Made by a program: the position numbers and the translations under genes. This document shows, in pieces, positions 9,568-21,267 of a stretch of DNA of 64,000 nt. Under the pieces are notes generated by a model that was not told the DNA's origin, did no database searches, and was given only the letters and a program-made list of their open reading frames with translations. Each line of letters starts with the position of its first letter. Position 1 is the first letter of the stretch. Origin of the DNA: Flammulina velutipes (lineage: Eukaryota > Basidiomycota > Agaricomycetes > Agaricales > Physalacriaceae); NCBI GenBank assembly GCA_011800155.1, contig CM022370.1, positions 2,046,001 through 2,110,000 on the forward strand. Reading direction: 5' to 3'.

Positions 9568-10664
9568 ATGTCGCACTCGACGACGGCGACCTCAACGTTC
9601 GTTCTGCGCAAGTATTCGCGCTCGTATCCGACGGTCAGCGCCTCCGAGTGGCAGCACTACGTTAATCCAACTATCCGGCTCTCAGTCGACTCGCGGAACG
9701 CGTCCAACGGCGAGCTCGAGTCTGTCCGTCTGCGTATCGTTTGGTCGATGGACAACGGTGAAGGCTCTAGCGGCAGCCAAGTCCTCTTTGTGCGTCTTCG
9801 TGTCGGCTGAATCTGCATGTATACTCAGAGCAAGACAGGAAGACCTCGAACTGCTATCCTTCAATCCTCAAAAGCAGACCCACGGCCTGCCTCTGAAAGC
9901 TGTCTATCGCGATACAATCGTTGGAATACGATACCTGCATCCCAAAGAGTACACCGGCACCCCGGTATGGTCGAGCACACGACGAGCTCGACGCGACTGA
10001 CCATTAGTGCAGACCTATCGACGATTCCAGATGACTTTTGCGTCGGCGGCAGTCGCCACGCAGTTTATCAACGCTATCCGCTCAGCCTGCCCGTGCAAGC
10101 CCAACGGCGCCACCAACGACGCGCCTCCTCTGCCTTTTCCCGTCCCTCAAGAATCCCAGATGCCCCAAGCACAAACTGACATACATTTCCAGCCTCTATT
10201 GGAATCACAATATGCCATGCCTCCGCCTACCTGGACCTCCGAGCGCACTCAGACAATGCGCCCTCCAGCACCTCCAGATCCTTCTTCTATGCACCAACAC
10301 TATTCCCAAATCCCGAATGCTGCTATATCTCGTCATGATTCATTCTCGATGCATCCTACTCCTTTGCCTGCTCATGCTCCTTCTGCGTACCTGCCTGCGT
10401 CTGGACCAAGTAATGCTGCGATACACTTACCTACTGCTCCTGCTCCTGAGAAACGAACAACTCTCGATAGTTTGACGACCTCACAGCTTTACAAACTCAC
10501 CTCCGCCGAGCTGACAGCATATGCCGAAGAGATCGTGCAAGAGCCAGGATTTTTGCAGCTGGTCAGTACATTTCTTGACATCGAGACGCGACCTTACAAA
10601 CACTTTGTTGCAGATGAATAATCTTTCGTCTTCCTGGCGCCTTAGACAGCTTACGTCGTCTTGA
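9568..10664 (+). CDS. Possible meiotic recombination protein REC114-like
   Basis: It starts at ATG 9568. The first intron (about 9758-9830) can be placed in more than one way. Exon 2 ends at 9964, exon 3 is 10013-10561 and exon 4 is 10614-10664. The N-terminal 150 residues look like strands of a PH-like fold closed by a helix (RFQMTFASAAVATQFINAIRSA), followed by a long Pro/Ser/Met-rich linker, and finally a short conserved helical tail (QLYKLTSAELTAYAEEIV ... FLQLMNNLSSSWRLRQL). A PH fold, a disordered middle and a small C-terminal helical domain is the layout of Rec114/Rec7, which supports DNA breaks by Spo11 in meiosis. The layout is seen; the name is inference, and another PH-like protein is possible. 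Confidence 0.4.
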
Positions 10665-10764
10665 CCTGCAATTGAATTCAATCTGAACTTGTACCAGAAG
10701 ATGCGAACCCAAATTAAAGTTGAACAGGCCACTTCTATATTAATACGTCTACAGCAACAAATTT

Positions 10765-12015
10765 CTACTCGTCAGCAACTTCCAACGATGTTCCCGCAAC
10801 CTGGATATCATGCACACTCTCCAGCCCAACACCACGAAGTATATTCCCACATCCCTCCTTCTTCACCGCCTCCAGCTCCAGCTCACTCTTTACCAACAGC
10901 ATCCCCGCGTAACCCAATGAATTCACACTCAACTCCTCGCCCGTCTGAGAAAGCCTGTACGTTTCCTGTCGACGGGGAATAATATGCATGTGTTCCAAGG
11001 TGATGATAACGTTGTACGACGGCTTGCCGACGGGATAGTCAGGACAGTGTCGGATAGTCGATATCGCAAGATCGAGAAGACCAAGAAACGCTTGAGCGAG
11101 CTGATCCTCTAATTGTTCTCTAGGGAGCGCGTAGAAACGTCGAGGAAAGCGGAAGACGTGATTAGCATACGGGAGCTCGTTCAGCTCGAAAGGTTTATCT
11201 AGCGGAACGTGATAAGTTGTGATTTTCACGTCAAATACGCATGGCCTACCTGGTGTCTCCAATTTGGCATTGCGGGCCAGCCTTTCTACTGGGGGGCCGT
11301 CGGCATCGTCTACGCGTATGAGCTGGACATGCTTGTGGGGCTGACTCGCCCCACTGAGTTCTCCGCCTGACACGTCGTCTAGTAAGCCAAAAGGCGAAAG
11401 ATGTGGCGCAACTCACAATTGTAGAACGCGAACATCGTCTGGCGAGCCTTGTCAGCGGCGGCGACGAGCAAGTACGCGCTGACGAGATCCTCAGGCATCA
11501 GCGGCATCGTCTGTGATTGGTACTCTTGTCAATTTGAGCGCAAGTGCTGGGACGATGGGAAGGGGAAGGGGAGGACAATACCTTTTGTGACGAGCAAAAA
11601 GTGATCCCGGACGACAGAGTATTTGTTCATCTGGATGGGAAGCTCAGTGGGCGTTGGATGGACATGGATGGGATGGGAAACAGACGAGGATAACGTATTC
11701 CTCGGGCGCGTCGTCGTTGCGCATGTATCCCACCAAGAGATTCGGATTGTACGGTGGGCTGAATGGATCTGGTCGAGGATCGGGAATATCGACGGGTCCG
11801 TGGTCTGTTGAGGGTTTCTTCTGCAGCGCAGGACATAGACGGATTTCATACTAGATAGCTTTGTTAAATTCCATACAAAAGTACAGTTTTCAACGCACCT
11901 CGACCGCGCCCTCCTTCAGCGTGCTGACCGTCGATTCAAAGAACAGCAGGTCGCCAGACGCCACGCCAGCGTCGAACTGAAGAGGAACTTTGGCGATAAT
12001 TTCATGGGGCAACAT
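10765..12015 (-). CDS. APA2: Ap4A phosphorylase / ATP adenylyltransferase (APA1/APA2 family)
   Basis: It starts at ATG 12015. Exons join in frame through small introns near 11843-11891, 11639-11697, 11526-11581, 11373-11418 and 11188-11253. The protein has the blocks of the fungal diadenosine tetraphosphate phosphorylases: YEIRLCPALQKKP, PYNPNLLVG, NKYSVVRDHFLLVTKEYQSQ, MPEDLVSAYLLV, then the histidine-triad-like motif SGASQPHKHVQLI with the catalytic H-x-H-x-Q, and the C-terminal NVIITLEHMHIIPRRQETY and SLGYAGMLLVKS blocks. It splits Ap4A with phosphate to give ADP and ATP, in the cytosol. The length (about 310 residues) fits. It converges with the 9568-10664 gene, with only 100 bases between stops. 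Confidence 0.92.
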
Positions 12016-12143
12016 GGTGGGAAGAAGGAAAGCAGGCGTAGCGGTCCCGAGTTCAATTCGCAAATTCACTTTGCATTCATTCGACTACACAAACTAATCC
12101 CCGTTCGATGATAACCAGACCAAGGCAGAGCAACGATCCCAGA

Positions 12144-12771
12144 TCAGGCCTGCCCGCCTTTCCCTCTATTCTCCTTTGCCTCCTCCATCTCTTCCCCGAG
12201 TACCTGTGCACGAGTGTAACATATTATAGCTACAAGCGAATATATAGCTGCGTTAGTCCCCTGCAGAAATGTTAACAAGTGGGTAGATGAACGAGGGAGA
12301 GACGACAAACTTGATAAAAGAGTATAGTCAAGAATGCCTGGAAGAGTAAAAGCACGATCCGCACGACAAAACTTCGATAGATGGAGAGCGTCTTGAGGAA
12401 CGGAAGCGGGTATTCCAAGGTGAGGATGAAAGCGCCGACGATCATGGAAAATATTTGGATAATGGGAGTCTTGACGATAAGAGTGATGAACACTGCTGCA
12501 CCAGGGGCAGGTCTGCCAGAAAAATGAGCATACGAATGAGCAGAAAGGCAACAGATAGACGCACTGCATTCCTCCAGGATCCCTCAACGTTCCACCAACA
12601 AAGTCCCAGAAGAATTTACGGAAAAAGATGCCATAGAACCCGGCCCAAACTGCGTCTGCAGCGCGGTCGTCAGCGTCAGTCTGCACTTATGAGAAGAGGA
12701 GGACACTACGCACAAACGCTCGCTGTGATACTGATAAAGCGACCCAAGTCATGCCAAACGAGGTTTCCCAT
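12144..12771 (-). CDS. Four-helix membrane protein, DUF7727-like
   Basis: It starts at ATG 12771 (MGNLVWHDLGRFISITASV). Introns at about 12657-12714 and 12514-12564, plus one near 12263-12311, join cleanly. The product is about 155 residues with four hydrophobic segments and a conserved order: N-terminal helix, FRKFFWDFVGG, PAPGAAVFITLIVKTPIIQ, EYPLPFL, RSFVVRIVLLLFQAFLTI, then the motif FYQGTNAAIYSLVAIICY and a charged tail. This matches the uncharacterised fungal family I recall as DUF7727. It probably sits in an internal membrane. Role unknown. Confidence 0.75.
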
Positions 12772-13489
12772 TGCGTTGTTTGAAAATAGAGCACTGCTCG
12801 GATTGGTGTTGGTGTTGTTGTTGTCAAGGCCGGCGCCAAAGGACGGGCAGGAGAAGAGATAGACTAGCTGAAGTGAAAATGAAAGTGAAGCAAGAAAGAG
12901 AGCACAGCTCTGTGAGAAAAGACAGAAAAGACAAGAAAGAAAGGTTGGGTTGAATGGGAGGAGGGAGAGAGCTGGCTGGTGCGCCACCAGGGTATTTCGG
13001 AGTTTAAATAAGTGCGAATGATGATCATCACGCTGATCGACTGGCCATTGTCTGGATCTGCAAAGGTGCGTTGTTACAGCTTTCTCAATGGCGGTAGGTT
13101 AGCTGTGCATTGCGATTCGCGCGAGCTTTCACCGCGAGAGCCAGAGATACAGCTGGGAGGTCGATATGCTCTAATTGGTACTTCAATACACCGCGCGTTC
13201 CCGTTCCACTGGTTTGGTACCCGACAGCGCCGGCACACCCATTCATTCCAGATTCATTCACTCAATAATCTGATCCGTATCCGTAGCAACAAAGTCAACA
13301 GCGTACACAAGATGTATACTTACAGTCTAGTAACAGGACATTGAAGCACTTTTTAACAATCTAGTGGAAAGCAAGTACTGTACATGAGTAGTAGATAGGC
13401 ATAAGATTCCAGATAAATAAAAGCGCTACTGCTCGTGAGTGTGAATGTCAACGCAGGGGAACAACCAAGAAACGGTCCATTATAAGTAT
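12772..13489. other. Intergenic region between two minus-strand genes
   Basis: This is the promoter of the four-helix protein gene and the 3' region of the next gene. A TGCGCCAC word is at about 12980. I see no coding or RNA feature. Confidence 0.5.
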
Positions 13490-15534
13490 CTAGCGTCCTG
13501 CCGTGCTCCCATTTTTCTTTTCCTCCTCAGCTGCAGTCCAATACGGCTGGAACTCTGGCCCTCCGAATTCACCTACAGGAATACCCCCGGGGGTCACGCT
13601 CCTCGAACCAGCGGTGGCAGTTCTAAAGCTCTCAGCGGCCGTCGCGTACGAGAATGCGCTAACACTGCTCGCGCGCGAAAGGGCGCGTATTTCTGGAGGA
13701 GCTGCACCGGCAGGTAGACCGCTGCTGGAAGGCTCTATACTTCTTCCTGGCGATGGTTTTACGAGTGCGCCGACGGAAGACGCACGCGCGAGCTGCTGAG
13801 CGGGCTGCGAAGCACGAGAGGAGAACGTCGCAGACCGTGCAGAAGAGCTAGGTGCGGCCGATCCCAAGTCGAGGTGAGATCCCAAGTCGATGGGGAGGAC
13901 AGATGTTGATGATCCCCTCCTATGTATCGCAACGGTAGCAGATAACGGTGACGCAGGTGTAGTAGCATCATTCACCTGTCCATCTGCAACAGCCAGCGAC
14001 GTCGACGAGGCACCCCGCGTGTGGCCCATCGATCCCGACCTCGGTCGTATACGAGAAGCCGATCCATTGGGTTCATCAAACTCGGGGGGTAGCGTGTCAT
14101 CGTCGTTTACACCCAACCGAGACTGACTGGCAAATCTCACGGCATCCTCACCGTACGGTAAACCAAACCGGGCGAAACTCTCCCTCGAAGAGATGAGTTT
14201 GATCTGGTCAGGCGTAGGACCAGAACGGGGGTAGGTAAACTCGGTGCGGACAACGGTGTGAGTTAACGGGGCCGATATGGAGTTGAGTGATATCATGGAG
14301 GGCGATGTGAGAGCATGGTTGTGGTTCGATGATGAATGGACGGAGGAGCGGGATTGAGATTGCGAAAGAGCAAGCGAGTGGGAAGGACGATGGCGTGTTC
14401 CAGTTGTCGATGTACTCGCGTTGGACCCTGCCCTACCATGGGCGTACGGCGAACGGTAATTTGAGCGGGCATTTCCAAACACGCCACCGAATATGTTCCT
14501 GAATGCTGAGCGTCTTGCAGTTTCCTCACCAGGCATTTCTGGATGGGTAGCATCGCTGACCGAACGGGAACGAGAATCGGGTGTTCCAGTTTCCAGGTCA
14601 TCGTCCCGACTAAGATCCACGACTGCGACTTCAAAATACGCCGGTGCTGGCCCCCTAGGGTCTGGGTGGGCGGTCGACGTGGAAACAGCATTTGCGGGAG
14701 GAGGTGAAGCCGAAGTAACATTGCGGACAGGCATGCCTTCGCCAGGTGGCTGGGAGAGATGCTCGTCATCGTTGTGGAGTAGAGGCTGGTCGTGAGGCGT
14801 CTCGGGTACCTCTCCGTACTGCGAATTGCGCCTCGCAGCTGGGTCAGAGTCGGTACTTGTCGAATCGTATGTGGTATTAGATACAGTGAGCCGGAGATCC
14901 TGCGACGAATCATCTTCAGCAGGCATCTCGACTGTAGTAGTTAGGCCGGTGATTGGGGCATCCTCCATGTCTTCTGGACCACTGGGATGCTTATTTAGAG
15001 ATGGTGAAAGACGTGAGTGGCGTCAGACTCACCGGAAGATGACAACTTCTTCATCGCCAGGTTCCTTGTTGTACGCAGGTAAGGAGACGGTGGATATCTG
15101 GGATGGGGTTCGTCGAGGGCGCCTTGTGCGCCTTGCAGGAGGGGGGTTGGCTGGAGTCGTCGTTGTCCCTCTGACAGTGCCTGCAAGTTGTTCCGCAGTA
15201 ATCTCCCTTACTTCGGTAGTCGATGCAGCTATCGGTGGGCTGACAACTCCAGTGCCAAAGGACATACTGCTGATGCCAGCCGAGAAATATTTGCGCCATG
15301 ATTTACGGTAGTAGCAGAGGCCGACGAGCAGAACGAGACCGGTGGCAACAGCTAGGATAGGTATCTGTGCGCGCTTCGTTTAGGTTTGCATATGTAAAGC
15401 ATGATAAGACCCACCCATATTGAAGGCGACAACGAGCCCTCGGCTCTCTTTACGACGATGGACACTGGGGAGGCCTGAACGTTGGATGGAAAGTAGGATA
15501 TCGCAAGCGCCACGACGAAGAGGGGAGAGCGCAT
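13490..15534 (-). CDS. Single-pass membrane protein with long Ser/Thr-rich tail
   Basis: It starts at ATG 15534. Exon 1 encodes a signal peptide (MRSPLFVVALAISYFPSNVQA) and a short outer part. An intron at about 15366-15413 is followed by a transmembrane helix (ILAVATGLVLLVGLCYYRKSW). Further exons lead to a long 490-residue cytosolic tail read in one frame from 14968. The tail is low complexity, rich in Ser, Ala, Pro and Arg, with an acidic motif SRDDDLETG and a conserved-looking end (GGPEFQPYW). I recognise no domain. Such type I proteins with disordered tails are common in mushrooms and may be wall or stress sensors, but nothing in the sequence proves this. Confidence 0.7.
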
Positions 15535-16524
15535 GGTGGCTATTGAAAGAGAACAAAGAGTTCGTCGTTGAGAGGCATCGTGCAAAGTCATAAAACGATT
15601 CGTAAAAGCTCAATGGTGAGGCTGTGTGAGGAGGACAAGGTCAAGACCTGGTTCAGGGCCAAAACGGATAGTGCTGCCTAATCTGGCGAGCTCGGCGCCG
15701 CTTGCTCAGCGCTTTGAATGTAATTCGTTCTGTCCGTTGGGCGGATATATGATACATGTCAAATATACTTTACAGTCTATCAATACGCATCCCATTCCCG
15801 AGGCTAACAAATGATCACTGTCATTGGAATTTCGTCAATGTGGCGTACTCAGCGATCCGCACGTACGGCGTGATGTAACTGCCGTAACATCAGCAGCGAG
15901 TGTGGCGTAGATCGCAGAGCAAAGAAAAAGAATTCATCTAAGTCAGAGCAAAGAAGCAAAACAAAGCTAGTATATCTAACTTTGGTTCTGCTACTCGGAG
16001 GTGGGTGGATGACTTCCGAAGGTGACAAGTGAAGAGCTGCATGCATACTCGATGAAGCACCTAGACCAATAGCGCCGCCACCACAGATTAAATTCCCCAC
16101 AACACCCGAGGTCTATGAAGCAAATCTAACGAGGACCCTGCGTGGCGCACAGCGCGAACACATGACGTCACGCGACCGCGACCGCGATAGTGGCGCATTT
16201 TTATCCGTACCTCAGAGATCGCCATGACTATAGATATCAGACTTTATCAGTATCTTAGTGACGTTGAATAATGGAGACGTACATGCGTACGCGGAAGAAA
16301 GTGAGGGGCAGAATAATGGTTGTTTGTGTCTATTTGTACACCCGCCATTGTTAGCGAGGAACAAGCATTACCGAGGACAATGCGCTCGACAATCAATAGG
16401 ACAAGTATAATAAGTCTTTCCTTCTCGGAAGATGCCTCCTCGAACATCTTTCGTTCTCCCTTCTACTACCCAAGAACGCGTCTGAAAATCTTAATCTTGC
16501 TTTTCCACTCTAACCTAACTCGAA
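15535..16524. other. Divergent intergenic region
   Basis: This is the shared upstream region of the genes at 15534 (minus) and 16525 (plus). It holds a CRE-type site, two GTGGCGCA words and two TGTGGCGTA words (about 15839 and 15902). I see no gene in it. Confidence 0.5.
16163..16170. promoter_or_regulatory. CRE/ATF-type bZIP site TGACGTCA
   Basis: This is a perfect palindromic TGACGTCA, 355 bases before the start of the 16525 gene. It is flanked at 16142-16149 and 16190-16197 by GTGGCGCA. The CRE consensus is bound by ATF/CREB bZIP factors in fungi; use here is inferred. Confidence 0.5.
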
Positions 16525-17666
16525 ATGAACGGTGCGTATTCAGCTTGATTCTTTCCATCCCATTTACTTATCGGACTTCAGCATTTAATACGCGAATGTC
16601 GTGCCCCGCTCCGCTGTCTATTATAATGGAAGAGGACGAGTGGCCTGTTGCCAGCACCTCCACACACCATGTCAAGTCACTCAGACGGCGACCCAACATG
16701 ATCACTTCGCAATCCTTCCACGCCATGTTTGCGCAAGAAGAATCCTCCGTTTCTTCATCTTCGTGCCCGTCCTCCCCATCCTCTTCATCTTCCGGCTCCT
16801 GCTATTCCACCAGTCCGCCCAGCACTCCGGAACCTTGTACATTTGACGACCACCGCGACAAACGCAGCATCAACAATGAATCTGAAAACGATCTTGAAGA
16901 GGCATACGACTACTACACCCAAGAATTCACCGACCTCGTCTCCCTACCTGCTTCCTACCAGGAAACATGCAGCGCGCGCCCCGAGTCGGTCTACACACTA
17001 CCTCCAATGCCTTCTGTCTCTCCCATACCATCTCACCGGAGCCGCCCACGGCCTCTTACCATCATCCGCCCTCCCCCACGCATGAGCATCCCAGTCGACG
17101 AGACTGACAGCTCCAGCGTCCTCCTGTACTACATCGATTCATCCTCCTCTTCCACCTCCGGCAGCGTATACTCGTCCGAGCCCGAGCCAGAAGCAGACGA
17201 TTGCGCGTCGAACATTTCGCTCGTTGATTTCGAGTTTGAGATGTCCGAACGCGCAGGAACCCGTCTCTCTCGTTCCGAGGCCTGCGCAGCGCGCCTAGCC
17301 TACCCTCCCGCTCACCAAGAGTTAGAGGACGGCAGAGTACTTCGCAGCAAGTGGAGTACATCGACGATCGGGTCGGTGAAGCATGTGAAGAGCAAATCGT
17401 TGAGGAGGCGGATGCTATCCCCGATGTTTAGTCCCAAGAGTATGGGATTCTCGTTCCGCCCGAAGGTGCCTGCGACACCTTCGTCGTCGTCGAGCGGCCT
17501 TTTCTCGCCTACGGAGCCTCAGTTTCCCGGACGAAACTCGAAGGAGGGCCGGCCGAAGAGGAGGACCAGCACCAGTACGAACGGGAGCGAGGCCAGCGCT
17601 AGCAGCGAGGCGTCGTCTGGCTTGAGGCGGAAGCCGATCCCTCTTGAATTGTTTCTGAAAGTCTAG
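16525..17666 (+). CDS. Serine-rich protein of unknown function
   Basis: A tiny first exon (16525-16531, ATGAACG) splices through a 50-base intron to 16582. This gives MNAFNTRMSCPAPLS, a better start than the longer frame that runs through the intron. The product is about 363 residues, without membrane helix or signal. It has long Ser/Pro tracts, an acidic YDYYTQEFTDLVSLP block near residue 100, a VDFEFEMSER block and a conserved-looking basic end (SFRPKVPATPSSSSSG, then RRKPIPLELFLKV). Probably nuclear or cytoskeletal and disordered. No function can be given. Confidence 0.65.
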
Positions 17667-18193
17667 ATGTATTTCTCCTTTCTCTTTAGACACCTGCATG
17701 ACCATGGTATTCATATCCACGTACTAATTACGCACTTTCACTCACTTGCATACTTCGACTTCGCATTACCACATATTTTGTAACTTATCATATTTAACGC
17801 TACCTATACGTCTTGATGATAAATGATACGTCGTTTTCCAGTACAAAGGATGTGTCTGCATTTGAATAACAAAGGCATTGGAAGAAGCTGTCAAGTGTTG
17901 CGCGCCACAGTTTGTCGTAACGGAACTAGGTTGGAAATGCGGGGATTGAGGCAGTACTGATTGATTGATTGATGAGATACGTTGTGTGACTTGTGTCTAA
18001 AATAAAAAGCTGGTACGCTATCGAATACAACGACACCGTGCAAGATAAATCATTCACAAAAGGACAAACATAGAGCCGAGGAAGGTCGAGGAAGGCCAGA
18101 GCAGCGGTGGGAAAGAAACACGGCCAAATATCCCTAATACCGAAACTTAACTCGGCCTGTTCTCTACCATCTACCTCCACTGCGCGACTGGCA
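17667..18193. other. Intergenic region with a short TGAT repeat
   Basis: This is 3' flank and promoter sequence. A (TGAT)4 run is at about 17958-17973. I saw nothing else. Confidence 0.45.
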
Positions 18194-21100
18194 ATGCCAC
18201 CAAAAATCAAGGCAAAGCCGCCTGCGAAGGTCTCGAATTCAAAGGATCTAATCAGTCTTGGGCCGCGCCACATCTCAGACACGCGCCGGGCCAAGCGCGA
18301 CGCAGATGGCAACGTAAAGGAACGCCCGACGACGACTAGAGCTCTTATCCTACGCAACGGAAAACATGGTGCTAGAGGTACTGGCGAGCTCGTGTCGGTC
18401 TCCAGGATTACTGGCAGGGAAAAGCTGGATTTACTGGCTGGTGCGTGCCCGATTTCCACAGCATTGTGAATGTTTCCAACTCTTTGCATTGCATAGAGGA
18501 CATGATGAATGAAGCTATGAAAGCGATTGCTACTCCGTTCAACCTCGAGCAATGCCTCAAGATTGCCGAGTCTCAGTTCGCCAGTGCGTGATGATTTTCG
18601 AGAGTGCGATCGTCTTCATTAATTTACCTTTTAGGTTACTTGGATGATATAACCAACCTCAAAGACCCCGACCTCTTCCAGGAAATCATTGAAGAGGAAC
18701 TCAAGGCTCGCAGTACTAAAGAGGGAAAGAACGAGGAGGCTATCAGGGATCCCACCTTTATCGCTGCTACCATTTCGGCCAGGTACGCCACGTTCCCCTC
18801 ACATATCATGTCGCACAGCTACCACTTCGTGATCCAAGAATACACAATGCATATTTACTTGCTTCGGCATGGAAGATCGTTGCAGACAATATCTGCGAAA
18901 TGCAAGATTCCGGTACTACCGACTCCAACGTCAAGGAGCGCATGCAAGGCGTCGACTTCCGCGCGCGCTATCTATGTCTGTATGACATGGTCAACATGAT
19001 CGTTGATCTTACCCAGCTCAAGTTCGCCACTCTTGCTACCACCTCGAGTAAGGGTTCCATCATTCTTTCGTAGTTCTCCCAGCTTAGCTATCCAGGCCAC
19101 TACTCAAAGTACTTCAAGCCTAGCAGCGAGAATGACTCTGAACGGATTGTGTTCCATACCGCAGGATTGAGAGAGGCGTGCAAGTCTTTCCTAGACTCCA
19201 TCATTATTGAACTCGTTTTTCCCAACGCTCCGTATCCCAAGGCGATTCTCTACCGGATCCTTCACGATGCGGTTGAGGAAGCACCGAAGGAGGCTAAGCG
19301 CTTCCCACAGGCTATGTGGGATGCCGTAGGAGATCTCTCGGTACTTCCATTCATACTCAAAAAATCTATCCACTAACTCTCATTAGGTCTGTGTACAACT
19401 CCAAGAAATGATTGAAGCTCCTCTTCTCGGTCCAAATGAGCAAGAGTACAAAACTTCGAGGCGCAATGTACCCAAGGCATATGCTCAATGGCAGAACGCT
19501 GAGCTTCAGTCGGATCGCGCATCGGAACCCCAATTTTATGCCAAGTTGGAACGCCTAGTCACTCCGCTCAGCAAAGTATCGAACCGCAATGCTTTAGATA
19601 ATGTCTGGAAGCAGATTAAACTGGTGCTTATCGTTTTTACCTATAACCTCTCGATTTTAACTCACTGGAACTTAGAACTACGCAGCCGTCTGTAACAAGG
19701 ATCCGGACGGTTTATGGAATTTAACTGACGCGCTGGAGAAAGCCCGACCGCGCTGGACGTATACTACTCTCCGACGTGGCGCTGCCGATGACTCGGATGC
19801 AGAGGACTCGGATGATGAAGGCCCAGGACCTCGCAAGATTACTGGTCGGAACGGCAAGAAAAAGACTCTTGCCATCACAGATGGTATGGAAAGTGATGAT
19901 TCCATGCCCCCTCTCCAGGACGTATCCGAGTCTGATGAATCCGGCGACGAGGATTTCAGCGCTACGGATGCCACTGAGGATGAGAGCGACGACGAAAGTG
20001 AATACGATACTGATGAAGAGGATGATGTTCGCGACATGATCAGAGAGGCAATGGAAACTGCCATCGAGGCTGACTGGTTCAGCGGTACGGATTCTGCGCA
20101 GGCCGAAGCCTTTGAGCAGGAGGACAAGAAGGGCAATCCTTTCCTCAAGCTCTTGGGATCTCTGAGAGGTTAGTTGGTCTGGGCTAGTTATACTTTTTGA
20201 GACCTAACGACTTTCCCCAGGACGGATGTTCAACTCCAATCCCAAAATCACTAAACGTAACCGTGATCCCAAGGCCGCTCAGCCGACAGCCAAGAAGCCC
20301 CCCTGGTGGTGCTGCGCCACCCCCAAAGAGCACCAAGACGACGGTGGAGGAAGTGGAGGACGATGAAGATCAGCCGTCGACCAGTGGAAAGAAGAAGAAG
20401 AAGAAGCCGAAGAAAAAGAAGAAGCCTGCTGGCGCCGCAGGGGAACCTGCCTCCCCCGAACCCGCCCCCGCTGTTCCTGCGGTTGTCGCCCCTGCCCCAG
20501 TGCAAGCCCCCACGCCCCCCAGCTCGCCTCCGAAGAAGGCTCCCCCCCAAGCAGGCTGCTTCTGTCGCTCAGCACTCTTTGGGTTCGACGCTCTCCATCC
20601 CACCGATAGAGCAGACGGCGCCCCAGTCTGGTCGTGCGTATGCTGCTGCGAACGTCGAGGTCAAACAGAAAGTCAAGTCGCGTGGCGATACGCCGTCCAT
20701 CTTTTCTAGCAAAGGTGTCCTTTCTAGGCTGGGCGTGGGTAGGGAGCCGGAGGAGGAGAGCAAGTCGACGAGAAAGTCGTGGTTCGGCTCGATTGGCAAG
20801 AAGAGTAAAGTGTGTTTGCACCAGATTTTGAACACGTCGGAGGATGTGACTAAGGGAAGTGCGGGTATGAAGTGGGATACTTTTGTCAAGGTGAGTTTAT
20901 TTCTTCGAAAGTTGGTGGTGATTGACGGCAACTTTGTTTCTAGGTTATGAAGGATATGGGCTTCGAGTACGTCCCTAGTACTGCGGGTTCTAGTGTACGC
21001 TTCGATCCTCCCAGTGGCACAGATAGGGTGCGTGTCATTTTTATCTTGAGATTCGTCGTCGCCTCATTATCGTTCGTCTCTTCTTTCAGGCCATTCATTT

Positions 21101-21267
21101 CCACAAACGTAAGTGTGCGATCTTTGTATCCGAGACATCTTTGACACCGTGTTTGTTGTCTAGCGCATCCCGATTCCTACATCCACCCCAAGATGCTTAA
21201 AGAGTTCAGCAAGAAACTCAGGAAGTACTATGGCTGGACTCCTGAAGATTTGGAGGGCTTCGCTTGA
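18194..21267 (+). CDS. Large acidic/lysine-rich protein ending in a HicA-like fold
   Basis: It starts at ATG 18194 (MPPKIKAKPPAK). About ten exons join in frame to a stop at 21265-21267. The N-terminal half is helical (EDMMNEAMKAIATPFNLEQC, YLDDITNLKDPDLFQEIIEEEL, DSIIIELVFPNAPYPKAIL) and of unknown family. It is followed by an acidic stretch (about 19860-20040, DDESEYDTDEEDD), a polylysine run (about 20390-20430) and an Ala/Pro linker. The last 75 residues (from about 20873) resemble a HicA/YcfA small domain: FVKVMKDMGFEYV, GSSVRFDPP, RAIHFHKPHPDS and a final helix. The bacterial active-site His of GSH is Ser here. Two reading-frame breaks at C runs (20298-20303 and 20542-20548) interrupt the linker. 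Confidence 0.6.
20298..20303 (+). other. Frame break at a C6 run
   Basis: Upstream the good frame reads ...QPTAKKPP, downstream it continues in another frame as GGAAPPPKSTKT. One C too many explains the shift. It may be a sequencing or assembly error, or a real mutation. Confidence 0.6.
20542..20548 (+). other. Frame break at a C7 run
   Basis: The linker frame ending SSPPKKAPP continues only in another frame (KQAASVAQHSLG). Again this is one C too many in a homopolymer. Confidence 0.6.

Noticed and set aside
12144..12686. Uninterrupted 180-residue minus frame
   Set aside because: It reads through introns of the four-helix membrane protein; the spliced form matches the family much better.
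16320..16596. N-terminal extension of the serine-rich protein
   Set aside because: It runs through the intron and 5' UTR. The tiny exon at 16525 with GT..AG borders gives a natural start.
17926..18552. 208-residue minus-strand frame
   Set aside because: It is antisense to the spliced first exons of the HicA-fold gene and has no recognisable domain.
20279..20821. 180-residue minus-strand frame
   Set aside because: It is a composition artefact opposite the Lys/Pro/Ala-rich linker.
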